The notes under the pieces are model-generated. The model ran no database searches. It was not told the DNA's origin and worked only from the letters and a program-made list of their open reading frames with translations. Positions 30,543-44,400 of a stretch of 64,000 nt of DNA are shown in pieces. The stretch is from Paralichthys olivaceus (lineage: Eukaryota > Chordata > Actinopteri > Pleuronectiformes > Paralichthyidae), in assembly GCF_024713975.1 (NCBI RefSeq), contig NC_091112.1, positions 11,252,501-11,316,500 of the forward strand, given 5' to 3'. A program made the translations under genes and the position numbers. Numbering within the stretch: the first letter of the stretch is position 1; each line of letters starts with the position of its first letter.

Positions 30543-31348
30543 ACACACACGCACACATCTCTTATACACACATTATGCACAGTGTCAGCCACTTTCTCCT
30601 GTCTCCAGTACAGTACACAGACATTAAGTAGTTTACAGCATAGCAGGTTAAAAGTTCCTCGGGTCACTCAATTGCACCGTCAATCCGGATTCTTACATCC
30701 ACCTGCTGTCAGAAACACCTCCTCGAGGATTCGGCCCCCGCTCGGAATAAATTCATATTTTTCATAGGATTCAATAGCGACTTCCTCTCCTCGGAATCAA
30801 GAAGTGGTTCGACATCAGTTACGCAGCAATGCGCGGTAGTTAGAGTCTTCGGCGGCTGCCGCAAACGCTCTGAGAAGAATAAAACTCAGAAGCACACAAG
30901 AGAAAACAGTTCATCCATCTCCTGGTCCCATAAGATTGTCCGTTTGTTTATTTCTTGAGACAAAATCTGTCCTCTCCAGTTCTCGCTCCTCTGGTGATTG
31001 TAGAAGGAAAAACTGTGAAAAGACTTAAAACCATTCGAGGAAGTATCAGCATTTAAAAAGAAAATTACATTGCTTTAAATTTTAAAAAGACACTGGCCAT
31101 ATTACTGACCATGCAGTGAGCCTGTCTGAGAGAAATGCATTTTGTTTTTACCTTATTCTATATTTTAGTACATTATTTCCACCTTAATGAAAACAAACAT
31201 CTGATACACAGAAATGATTATTATTGAAGAGGTTTACCTATAAAAACTATCCTCCTTTATCTCCCTCTCTGTCCCTTTTCAGTGAACTATTAAGGCTCCT
31301 GAGTGTCTGCTTAGCCTGTCAGAACCGCGAGGCTCTGTCCAATAGTTC
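29819..31348. other. btd and ankrd28 3' ends, convergent spacer
   Basis: Candidate btd poly(A) signals are ATTAAA at 30148-30153 and AATAAA at 30383-30388. On the minus strand, AATAAA at 30485-30480 is a candidate ankrd28 signal, which would give ankrd28 a 3' UTR of about 0.87 kb. A CA microsatellite lies at 30,499-30,556. No additional gene was seen. Confidence 0.5.
30499..30556. repeat. (AC)n microsatellite
   Basis: CA dinucleotide run with two interruptions, in the probable ankrd28 3' UTR. Confidence 0.95.
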
Positions 31349-34108
31349 TCAGTATGTCTCTGAATCCGAGTCATTCATTTCATCGTCTGCAGACACAGTG
31401 GACAGCGGGCGCTCTGGCCTGCAGTAGGAGGCATGGTTGGGCCTCAGAGGGGGCAGGGCATCGAAGGCCACGCCTTTGGAGATGTGGTTGGAGGTGGAAT
31501 TGTGGTTGACGACCGTTTGAGCGAGAGAAAGTGCAGGTAAAGCGGCTATGGTGACAATGGGGGAGGTGGGCATCATGGAGTTGAGGATGAGGGCCAGGCA
31601 GTCGGCTACATCACGGTTGGGAGCGCAGGCCAAAGCTGGAGTGTAACCTACGAATGAGAGGAGGAAGGAAGTTTGAGTTTCACTCCAGAACTACATGTGT
31701 GAACTGTGAATGTATTGAAACAGTGACATGAAAGCTGACCATTCTCGTCCACCGCTAACACACTGGCTCCTTTCCCCAGCAGCTCCTGGACCACCACCGT
31801 CAGACCCTTCCTTGCTGCTACATGCAGCGGCCTGCAGGGCCACAGACAGACATATTGTGTGAACTAATCGTGATTGGTCGAGCAGGAACTCATCAGAGTT
31901 GTTTGCTTATGATCAGATCGCCCAGGTAGGAATTTAGTAAATTAATCTGCTGCATTCGGGGAGTATACATACGTCTGGAGAGCAGCATTGGTGCAGTTGA
32001 TGAGGTTCCTGTCACTGATTTTCTCCATAATCAACAAGGCACTCGTCTCATGACCCTGAGAGGATGACAAATGATCATGTCTTGCAATAAATGAAAGTAC
32101 AATTGTCAAATTATAACCACTTTCAGATCTATAAAATAAATGCTGCTCACAGATAAGGAAGAAAAAAATCCACTCTGAGTTGTCCACATTATGTTGAAAG
32201 TCTTTGATTCGTTACTTCTTTTATCACAACCAACACGTGGGACAAATCTGTTTTTTAATTTGACATGTTGTGACATTGACAAGCTCAGATATCCTTGTTA
32301 CCTTGCTGCAGGCCAGATGTAATGCTGTGTTTCTGTCTGTATCCTGCAGAGCCATGTCTGCTTTAGCGCTGCTCACCAACACCTCTGTAGCACAAGGAGA
32401 TGGTTTCACATCAGAGATTTTGAAATCAAAGGCAAACAAAACGTCTATGTGTTAGTGAGTAAGTATGTACTGACCCACAGCGTTGGTCTGTCCGTTCAGA
32501 GCTGCCATCATGAGCGGTGTGCTGCGCATGTTTGTGTCGACTACGTTTGCTTGAGCACCATGGCTCAGAAGAAGAGAAACACACTCCACGTGGTCGGAAT
32601 AAGCTGCAGCGTGAAGAGGGGTCCTGCATCAACACAAACACACACGGGTCACATTAAAGCATCAGAGCTTGAGTTCACCCTGTTTATAGAAACATGACGT
32701 CATTCACATCTCTTACCTGCCCTTAGAGTCAGTAGTGTTGACGATAGCTGCGCCCAGGGAGTCAATTAACATCTCAGCCACTCCATCGTTGTCGCTCATC
32801 CTGAAACACACAACACACATCGTCACACACTCCCACACCAGTGTCCATGACATTTAAATAAAAGGGTGCAGATGTTGTCTTACACAGCACAGTGTAGTGG
32901 ACTGAATGAGTTGCTGTTGATCTGCCTGAACACCTCCTGGTCCAACAACACCTCCACACACGCATCATATCCTGGTGAGACAGAGAGATGATAGGTTGTG
33001 AGGGTGAATCAGATGTAAATACTGTGACCTCATACAGAACATAAATGTTAACGGGTATCTCAAGAAGTACCGTTATAACAGGCCCAGTGCAGTGGTGTGT
33101 AGCCCTGGTTGTCAGTGAGGTGTGTGTCAGTGTGTGGGGTGGTGGTGGCCTGCATCAGGGCACCAAGGGCACCAACACGGCCACAGGCGGATGCCAGGTG
33201 AAGAGGTGAGCGGCCCCGGATGTCCTTCACACAAACACTGGCCCCCCGCTGGAGGAGAGCCTCCACACACTCCTCCTGACCTGTCACTGCCTGTGCGACA
33301 ATTAAAAGCGGAAAACATAAGAAATTATAAATAACTATATATTATGATAAAAACATTTTTAAAAAGATATAATGTCAGTGTGTCTGTGTGTCTGTCGCAC
33401 CCCTCTGTGTAGTGCCGTCCTCCCCCAGCGGTCCTGATTCTCTACACTGGCTCCTTGACTAAGCAGAGCGTACACACACTCTGTGTGTCCATTCAGCACA
33501 GCCAACATCAGAGGAGTCCTGTAAATATGACATTAAACAGTTGTTTATTATTACTAGTTAGGCTAATTAGCAAAATAATAGCATAATTAAGCACTGAAAG
33601 CCTCAAATCAAAACCATTTTGTCTATGTACACACATAAACACTCACTGTCCGTTGATGTCTCGTAAGTCCACATTAATGTGTTGGTCATTGTTGCTCATG
33701 AGCAGGCGAAGGCACTCTGGGTGGCCATTCATAGCTACAGCAGACACACACAAACATTCCGGGGTGAAACTTATTGCTCTACAGCAATAACATGTTTTAA
33801 ATGTTTCATTCATGTGATGTGGATGTGCTTCATCTGCCCAGTTAGTGTCTGTGTGTGTATATACATGTTTGTTTGTATACCTGCAGCATGTATGGCTGTC
33901 TTTTTGTGTGTGTAGTCATGGGTCATGGGTGAGGCTCCGTGATGCAGCAGCAGGGAGACACACTCCTGATGACCACTGGAGCAGGCCAGGCTGAGGGGGG
34001 TGCGGCCCTCTGGGCTGCGAACGTCCACGTCCAGCAGGGATGACAGGAGGACCTCTAATGCTCCACAGTGTCCATGGTAAGCCTGGATGAATGAAAGACA
34101 AGCATAGG

Positions 34109-34164
<56 letters not shown>

Positions 34165-37100
34165 CACACACACACACACACCCACACACTTAGTAAAAAA
34201 TGTATCAGATGGTCAACAGGGCAGAGTGAGAGACACAAACTGACCGCCAGATGCAGTGGACTGACAGGGGCCTGGCTCTCCAAGTCACTTAGAATGTCTG
34301 TTCCTGATGTGTCCATTAACTGAAAGAGATGAGAAATGCTTCACATATTATCATTTAAGATACATCTTTGTACACATATTAAACCATGGTCACACAACTC
34401 CATGTGCTGTAAATATACTGAGACAAAATGATGCAGCTGCACAGCAGACTTTGTAGACGTGTTATGAGAAGTTTAGAAAAAGATGCAAACAACCTTGAGC
34501 TGTCAAACATTATCAACCAATAACAAGACAGAGGAGGTTTATCAGTTTGTCCAGCAGAGGGAGCTACTCAAAGAATCATTGTAGGGGCTCATTGTGTAAT
34601 GGTGGATGATTCAAATGTCTTTCTTACCACATCAAGCGGCGTCTCACTTGCCATCTGAAAGAAACAGACAGAGACTGTTTAGGATAATTGGACAAATGTG
34701 CTTCTCAGTGGTTTTCTCTACAGTTCCAGTGCAGTTTCACTCAGCATGGTAGCTGTACGCACCAGTTCCAGACAGAGTGTGCGACCATATGCTGAGGCAT
34801 AATGCACAGCACTGTAACCCTGTTTGTCTCTCACTGCTGGATCGGCATCATTCCTCAACAGGTATTCCACACACCTGACAAAGAAAAAACAGAGGAGAAT
34901 CTTCATTTGTTTTCAATCTTCATCTGACACAGGACTCTTTGATGCTGAACTGTAAATCAGTGAAACACAGAGAAGAGCTTACTTTCCGTCAGTGTCAGCA
35001 GCAGCAGCGTAGTGCAGGGGGCAACAGCCTCTCTGGTCCAGCTCATTGATGCTTGCCCCGGAGCCCACCAAGGCGAACACACACTGGTAATTACAGTTGG
35101 CTGATGCATAGTGTAATGGAGTCCTAGGATGGTAAGAGAAACGCCAGTAATGACTTTATATTCTCTCTCAACTCGCTTAAGTGTTCTCAAAAGTTTACCA
35201 CAACTTAAAGTCTAAATTAATGCTTGTCTCACCTTCCAAAGTTGTCTTTCCTGTTAAAGTCAGCTCCGATGTTTAACAGCAGGTTCACACACTCCAGGTT
35301 CCTGGATGAAGAAACATCTTTAACACTGATGTTTCGTTCATATATCAATCTATCATAATCAAGTGCACAAGCACAATGACAGTGTAAATAAGGAACAAAA
35401 CAACACATAAAAAAGACAACCAGATGGTAAACAATAGTGCGGCAGTAAGAGAGTATGATGCCTCACCCTCCAGCCGCAGCAGCATGAAGACAGGTCCTTC
35501 CAAAGTCATCAGGGGTGTCTATGTCAAACCCTGCACAAATATGCAATCTGTATTAATTTTGGTGCCAACAAGGTGATTGCAGTGACAGGGGTGGTGTCAG
35601 CATCAATGTACCTGAGGACAGCAACTTCCTGCAGCAATCTGAGAAGCCGCTGAGAGCTGCCAGGTGTAGAGGGAACATCCCATGAATGCCTCTACTGAAA
35701 AGGTAGAAGGCACAGAAGACAAGTCATTACAAGATGTGGGGGATACGTTGTGGGGGTGAAGGGGAATTTCTAGTGGCAGCAAGAAAACAAAGGTTGAAAT
35801 AATGTGTAACCATCTCTCTTTGTGCTTATTACCAAAACATAGATTTAATTCAGTTGGGCAGATGTCAATGTCACTAACTTGGCAGTGCTGGCTCCGTGTT
35901 TGACGAGAGCAGTGATGATGAGCTCATGGCCGTAGCGGGCAGCGATGTGAAGGGCAGTGTTCCTGCTTTTGTCCTCGCAATCAATCTCAGCTCCTGCATG
36001 CATGTAAATAAAAAGGTATTTGTGTATTTCCATCAAAACAACACAAGAAAATCAGCAACGACAATAAAAAGAAGTACTACATTCATAGACATGCAAACCA
36101 ATTTGAATTCAGGCAGGAAACAGACACTGTGTAGGGGCTCTCACCATTTTGAATGAGGACCTGAGAACAGGGGAACCTTCCATGTGTAGCTGCCATGTGG
36201 AGAGGAGTCTTTCCATCCTTACTCTGGACAGATTGAGGGATATAGAAGATGTTTATGATTTTCTGAATTAAGCCTAAATATCAATGTTGCAGTACACAGC
36301 AGTGTGGGCAGCTGACTCAGCACTGAAAAAAGCTGTGAACGAACAAAAACGATTTCAAACCCCTTGTCAACCACACAGAGACATTTTCCCTGAGCAGCTT
36401 GCAGCCTCGGGGAGCCACGACCCCCCCCTCCATCTTCCATATGTCCTTGCATCTTGAGGCTGTAGAGACCTAATATCAGTTTCCATCACTGCTACCCAAG
36501 TGTTAACAACACTATGGTTTCATCTTGCTGCTAGATGCCTAGACACTGGTGAGAGCGGAAGACACTGGCTACAGTTTCACAGCTAAATTAGTGTTTCAGT
36601 GTTTGTGAAAATGTTTATCTGCATATGGACACACCCGCATGTTGATGTGAGCTCCATGGGCTAACAGCAGCTCCTGGCATGGTGCCCCCTGACGTGAGGA
36701 AGAGGCAAAGTGGAGAGCAGAGAAGCCCCTCTCATTCACCTGAAGAAAAATACAAAATAACACAATTTAACATAAATACGTTGACGAAAGACATACTCTC
36801 TCACACAGTGAGACATGCACACACCTGGTTGACATTGGCCCCTGTCTCGATGAGCTCGCTGACCACCACTTCCTGTCTATTGTAACAGGCCAAATGGAGC
36901 GGTGTGTTGCCGTAGGCATTCACCTCGTTTACCTGCACAAAGAAAATCTGTGTTTATGTTTTTTCAGTAACTGGATTCTTTCAATCTATTGACCTAACAA
37001 TATTATGTCACTACTAAAATAATAACAATAAAATATCTTGTATGTTGACAATTAAAACTTTCATGGGACAGGGCAGATATTTTACATATTAAGATTGCAA

Positions 37101-38203
37101 GTGCATGTCTACTAACATGGACACCGAGGCTCAGCAGGTAGTGCACAGTGCTGCTCATGCCACTGGAGGCAGCTGCGTGGAGAGGTGTGTAGGCCTTCTT
37201 GTCCTTACAGTCAACCTCAGCGCCGCTGGCCACCAATAACTTCACCACCTCCAGGTGACCTGAAACATGGGAGAGAGAACAAGATGACTCAAGTTGAGAC
37301 AATGCAGTGCATTCCAGTCATATATACACAGCATTAGTGCTGTCTTACCCATGAAGGCTGCCCAGTGGATGGCTCTCCTGTCCTTCTTGTCAAAAGCATT
37401 AATGTTTGCTCCTCTAGACAGCAGAAGCTTCACCATCTAAAACACAAAAGCAAATAAAATAGGCGCCGATGTACGTTTTACTGTGCATGTGGGTACATAA
37501 GAAAAAGAGACAAACCTCTACATGTCCACTGAAGGCAGCGTGATGCAGGGCAGTACGTCCTGCCCGGTCTGACACATTCACATTGCTTAGCAGAGGGACC
37601 AAAGCCTCGGCACAGCGCACTGCCTTGTTGCTAGCTGCTACGTGGAGTGGTGTCTGCCAGTTCTTGTCCCGAGCATTAACGTCCGCACTGTGCTTCAGCA
37701 AGACCGTCACTGCATCCTGGATGATGAGGGAGAATGGGTCAGACAGAGTGTGCAGACAGAGGGTTTATTTTCTAATATGCCTCACTGTTATAGCAAAGTG
37801 AAGGCAAGTGTGTGTGCGTGTGTGGGAGGTTATAAAAGTCCTTGCTATTCTTAGGGGGGATTCATGACAACAATAGCTCTGAGAAGAAAAGGAATAAAGG
37901 GGCTGTGTTAGTATAGGCACAGTGCCTATGACCAGGCAGAATAGGTAAAGCCATTTACTTATCAAACACCAACACATTAGTTATGTCATTTTGGTGCTTT
38001 AAAGCCGGATTGTATAAATCTGTGAAATCTATCACAGCCACAATCATTTTCCCTTGGTGTGTGTGCAAGCAGTGCTAACATTAGATGTAGTACATTTACA
38101 AGGATTGGTCTAAGGTGTGGAGAGCTAAAAAAATCATCAGACTCTTTTTATTATTTGGGACAGAAAACAGTGTTGCAGGACTGAAGGGAGTCACCAGAGT
38201 ACA

Positions 38204-38249
<46 letters not shown>

Positions 38250-38389
38250 TGTAATGTGTTACCTCACTACAAGAGGCGACAGCTCTGTGAAGAGGAGTCA
38301 ACCACTTGTTATCTTTGGCGTTGACTCGAGCTCCTTGGGTGAGTGAAGAAAAGTGTGTGTGTGCATGAGAGAGAGAAAGTGAAAGAGAA

Positions 38390-38428
<39 letters not shown>

Positions 38429-41400
38429 ATATCAGAGAAAATGTCAATAGTGGCAAATATGCAAAAATGTAGAAAAACTGTCTTATCATTAATTCTTAAA
38501 TGAGAGTGTGAAGAGTTAAAACAACAAACTAAGTTTGAAAAGCTTATTACAACATTACTAATGGGACGAGGGTTTCATGAGCCAATAGTGCCTGGACTAT
38601 ATACAATTCCCATGATCCTCTTTGCACAGCTTAAGGGGTTAAAATAGCCCTGAAGCTGCACCTGTTGCTAGCTCTTCAAATTATTGAGAAACACTGAACA
38701 CAGACACACACACTCTACTCATGAAAGAGTTGACCCCACCTCCTGACGTGCTCAGCTGACTTCACAGAAAGCCAAGCCGGCACAGATCCTATCAGATGAT
38801 TGATTAATCTGAAGAAATGTCACCAAGTGTGAAAAAGAGAGCAGCCAGCAGACACAACGACATGGAGACTACTGAGGGAACGAAGGAGATGAGGAACAGA
38901 CATGGTTTTAAAGAATTTAAGTAAAGCATGGAAGGAAAGAGGATAATGTAAACTGATAGGTAACCAAGTAAAGGGAAGGCTTGGTCACACATACAAGAAT
39001 GTTTCAGCAAGCAAGTAAAACATTCGCTCCCTGTGGTGAGGCAAAAACACATCATGGCTTTGCATGGAGCTCAACTTTGGTGAACTTTGACCTGCGATAT
39101 TCACTTAACACTCACGTATGTGTGACCATGACCTAACACTCATGACATAAATTTGCTGTGGCACTGAGACTCAAATAAATAGACAATTATCTTGTTTACA
39201 ATATCGTTTCTTGATTTGTTTGACACCACACACGTCATCTTGACATGAGATAAATAAACTAATGATTTAAGTTTAAAGTTCAGATAATTGTATTTCTTGG
39301 AACAAGCTTCCTTGCATTGGAAACAAATAAAAATTATTTTCAGATAATCTTGATGCAAAAATATAAAAGAATCATGATTTGAGCCAACCAATTCATCAGT
39401 TAGCTGACAATTGCAGCCGATAGGAGCCTTTCAAAGACATAACAATCTGAGTTTAAGTGTTGCCATATGAATTTTAACAGAAAAGATCTAAAAAAGGAGA
39501 AAATATGTACTTGATGTCAACATTATATGTACAAAAATATTTTCTTAATTTAAGTTTGATTTTGTTGTATTTATGTTTTTATAATAACATTTATGGTTAA
39601 ACTGCAAAATATAAAGTCTCTATGCATTTTATTGTCATATGGATTTGATAACAACATGTTTTTTTTAACATATATATATTTCAATCAGTCAGGCTCAAAT
39701 CAAGACTATAATAGGGGGAAGTGAAATTAGTAACCAGCAGAGCTGATCTGTTGTGATTACCTGACAGGATGAGCAGCTCAATGATCTCAGCGTCTCCCAG
39801 GTAGGCTGCGGCGTGCAGAGGCGTCCGCTTCTCATTGTCCTGACAGGAGATTCCAAAACCAAAGAAAACAATAAACAACAGCAACATTTCACTATTTCAT
39901 GCAAACATGGGCCTTGAAACAGACACTCAAACACATCATTAATGGATGAGAGCATTACATCACATGCCCCTGACAAAATCCATAGCCTTCACACTATTGC
40001 AGACCACAAGAAACATGAGACTCGGGCCACAAGGGGAAAAATGTTCATCATCTGGTCGCTTGTATTCTTCACTTTGCTTCATCACTTCCACTGCACCCCC
40101 CACCTCTCTCCTTCCTCCAGTGAAGTAGCGGGCAATCAGCAGAGTGGGGCTATAAACAAATGTCACGTGATCGCAGCAGGTCTAAGCCAGTGTTGCTGAC
40201 TACAGGAAGATCCAGTGTGATGACCCCAGCAGTATGGAACCACAGAAAGAAAAACAAAGAATAGAAAACAATGGGATGTAAACTGAGGAAGCGTGTACAG
40301 AGAGATGAGGGGCAGAGAGGGAAAGTGATGTGAGAGGGAGATCAGGTAAAGGTTATGTCCTTAAATCCGAGAGGGTAGAGTGTTATGAGCAGTTTGTGTG
40401 TCCTGCCCTGGTTGACAGCTTTATAAAATGGGGAAGGTAAGAAGCTGCCAGAAGGCACTCTTACTCAATGGATCAATAGGTACCCAGATCAATTGTAGCC
40501 TGCTGGTTGATTGCTGCTCTCCTTGTTATGTTTATACTTCATGTTGTGTGAGTGTGTATGAAATCAGAATCCACAGGGTTGCTATCAATGCAGAAACATG
40601 TATATTGAGAGAAAATCTGGGTAATCAACAAGAAGAGTGCCACTTGCCTGAATGTTGACATCCTCTTTCTTGAATATGAGGGAGCGAACTTCATCTGGGT
40701 CCACGTTGAAGATAGCTCTTAACAATGACGGCTACAGAGATGGGGGGGGAAAGACAGAAATGCTGATGCACACTTCTACATCCTCGATTTGCAAGGCAGC
40801 AATTGTCCATGTTGACAACTGTGTTATCAGTGAGAGTTGCGAGGTTTCAAAATGGGAGAGTCTCACATAGAGACACTATAATCCCAAGCTGGGAGAGAAC
40901 CACAGGTCAAACGACTGTATATCCCCCATTTTGTTTATGGAAGTAGCAGCAGCACCATACAGCTCATTAACACACATATACTGTTAAGTTAAGGTTTGAG
41001 TCTTTTTGTGAGGGGTTGGAGCTCTGCTCTCTGCAAGGTCACATAAGAATGTCAACAGCGATGTAAAAGACAGGTGCAATGTGGGAAAAAATGACTTTTT
41101 AAAAAGTAAAGCATTTCCTCTTTCTACAACTATTAATGAGGTCAATGTAAACCAGTTACACAAGGTGCGGCTGTTCCTGGGAAAAAGACATCAATCTCCC
41201 CAGAAGGAAGCTTCAGATGAATGAGACATAAAAACAACACTGGGGCACATCTCTTATACCAGCTCTCCCCTCAGTTTTATTTACGTACATCTGTGTGTGT
41301 TTATAGTTGGCATGACCATGAGCACATGGTGCCGCCTGATACTGGGTGGGATTTTGTTGCCCAGCAGACATCATAAACCTTCCAGAAGTATTGGTGGGCA

Positions 41401-44400
41401 ACAGAAGGGCAGGAGTCTATTCAAATTAAAGGCTATGGGAAGGAACTCTATGTTAAGCTCACAATTAATTCTGGATACTGCGTTCTCTAATGATATTTTT
41501 TTCAAGTGAATACTAGCAGAAAGCAAGGCCTACATCCAGTGAGTCAGATGTAAACAGGACATTTGGTTGGACGTGCCAAATTTTCTTTCTTTTCCACAAT
41601 TTCTTTGGCTCTCCAGTACACGGTAACCTCATTCATCTGTGCTTCTGGTTATGTCTTTAGGGGCTTTCACTGAGTTTCGAAACACCCTCAGCCTGTTCAG
41701 GCAACGGCTTCCTGAGAACATGAAGGGATGGGGAGTGTCTCTCAAAACTTTTGTTTTGGTCCAAGATGCTGGTGCTAGAGCAACATGTAGCCACAGTCAA
41801 TATTGTGTATATATTTGTGTGCAAAGACCACAAGAGTGATGTTATTTTTACGTGAAAGTCTTCTAATTACTTGCTAGTTACTGTGAACAACAATATAAAT
41901 CACTTTGTCTCTTGCTCACAATGGTCTGTATTTATGATCTGTATTTATATAGTGCTTTTCTAGTCTTGATGACCACTCAAAGTGCTTTACAGTACAATTT
42001 TGGGGTTCAGTATCTTGCCCAAGGACGCTTCGGCATGCAGAATGTGGAGGACTGGGATTAAACTGCCAAACTTTGATAATGACATTACTCTTCCTATAAA
42101 AAACCATTTCCTGAAAGTTATTTCTAACTGCTTCTTTGTTTGAATATTCATTTTTTAATGATCTTATCTGAGGGATGGTATTCATTTTTTACTGGAAGCA
42201 GTGCTATTCATTTTGTTTAATAATCATTGAAAATGCTCTGAAAATTTAAACAGACATGATGATGCAGATTTAGGGTAGGTCCTACTTGCCATAGCTTATT
42301 TTTCAATACAACAAGTAATTCCAGTGATGTTCTGAGTCTGTGTCATTGATAAAACATTGTCGTGCAGGGTCACTTTTCCACAGAAAGCACTGCCAAGGTT
42401 GAGAGAATAAAGTAAGTTAAGTAAGTATTTAAGTTATGCCATTCACTCTGATGTGACCTGCTTGTTACTCCTGTGCTCTCTCTGTTGTCCCCATCCCTCT
42501 CTCAACTAAAAATAAGTGGGGCTCTGGCATGTCGGCATCTGTCTCGTGCCTATTAAACTGATAAACACAGAAACTATGTCAAAGATTGGAGAAGGCAGAC
42601 AAGGATTAAGAGCACAGACCCTGTCATCAGAACTCACAGATCTTCTCAGTGTCCTCTTCAAAGAGCAGCCTTCACAGAATGATAAGTGTTATTACCATGT
42701 TTCAAATGGAGTCTTCCCCTTCACACAGCCAACACTGCAGACTACAAAGGCCTAGGCTTTGCTGATAATCTATACAAACCAGCAGTCATCTCATATGGCA
42801 CAGCTATATTGGTGGACATAGTGGTGCTATATTTAGCAGTGACGAAATGTGACGGCAGTGCATTGTATTCTAATGCAATGGGACGTTTAACACAAGGTTT
42901 AAACTTCAGGACAGGCTTGAGAAGTGCAGTGGTACTGAATATTGTCTCTTACACACAAACCTTTAAATAACAAACCCTCCACTGAAACAAAGATTCAACA
43001 AACAAATGAACAAATGAATAGAGCTCCAGGCACCAGTGCCCATCTCACCTTGTCCTCCTGTGCAGCAGCCCTTCGAGAGGCATGATGGGATCTGTGCTCT
43101 GGAGGTGATTTGGGCCGGGGAGGTGGGGGCGAAGAAGAGGGCTCATCTTCCTCCACCTCCTCCAGCACCACAATACACACACGGCTAGCCCGCTCAGACC
43201 GCATCAGGAACAAACACTCACACACACCAACACTATCATACACTCACACACACAAACACTGTTCCCTCTTACATACGTCCACAATTCAGGATCACGAGGG
43301 TCAGCAAGAAATCCCACAAAGGCGAAAACAAGCACTGTACATCTTCATGTAAAATCCAATGTGAAATCCAGTTCTGTCCTCTATCGGTCAGTGTCGCTCT
43401 GCTGCATGTCTCCTCTCCTCCTCTCTCTAACCCACACTCACACTCTCTGTCAGCAGCAGCAGCTGCAGAGACGGCAGGGAATTCCTCTGCGTAATGGTGG
43501 CAGCAAGCGGCATGCGGCAGAATGAGCTTGGGCTGCCTAGCAGCAGACAGGAAGCGACATATCCTCACTGCTCTGCTGCAGCCAGGAATACACACACACA
43601 CACAGACCCTGTGATTAGCGCGTACAGGGGCTGTATCGCTCAATCTATGTGTGAGTATGCATTGCTCGTTTCAGGCAGAGTGCTGAAGCCAGCTCATTCA
43701 AAAGGAGAGGTAGAGGAGGGGGAAGGGAGAAAGGGAGGGAGGGAGGGAGAGAGAGAGTGAGATAAAATAGATGGGGGCTATCATTGTAGGCAGGTACATA
43801 CAGGGTTACAACACAAAAAACTGAGAGGTGGCATATGGTAGGATTGGATATCAACTGATTGGAGAAAGCTGACTGAGGAATGTGACCACTCTAAAATATA
43901 ATATTTAAAGAAACAGACATAAAAAGGGGAGAGATAAAACGCAGAGGGGAAAAAAAAATAAAAGGAGAGAAACCAAAGGACAGTTAGTTCCCTTTCTGGA
44001 TAGTGTCAAACCATTAGTCAGCTCAGTTCATGTGTGATCAATTATCTAAGTCTATCAACTCAAGTGAAATTGTGGTTTAACATTAGAGAATAAGGTGCAG
44101 TTCTATTGATTCTTAATTGAAATCGTGGCTTTCTACAACAACCATTCACTTTCTGATTGTCCACATCCTCTGAACAGTGCGTTCAATTAATGATGTGACA
44201 ACTTTAAGTTGTACAAGGTCTCTCGATACAAGGTGTATTCTATTAAAGGTCCAATGAGTAAGATTTAAGTGAAAGGGAACTATTGGCAGAAATTTAATGT
44301 AGAATAATCCTCATGATGTTTTCAATAGTTCGTTTCATCTAAATTGTACAAATTGTATTTTTCTTTACCCCAGAAAATGCCACTTATATTAAAATACTTT

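Noticed and set aside
33916-34185. Open frames reading CVCVCV or VCVCVC on the minus strand (also at 15,164-15,549 and 62,692-63,175)
   Set aside because: They are translations of GT/CA microsatellites. Parts overlap genuine ankrd28, snx13 or fam133 exons in other frames.
43269-43643. 124-codon minus-strand frame upstream of the alternative ankrd28 exon
   Set aside because: Low complexity from CA and CAG runs, with no family features. More likely promoter or 5' leader of the alternative transcript.
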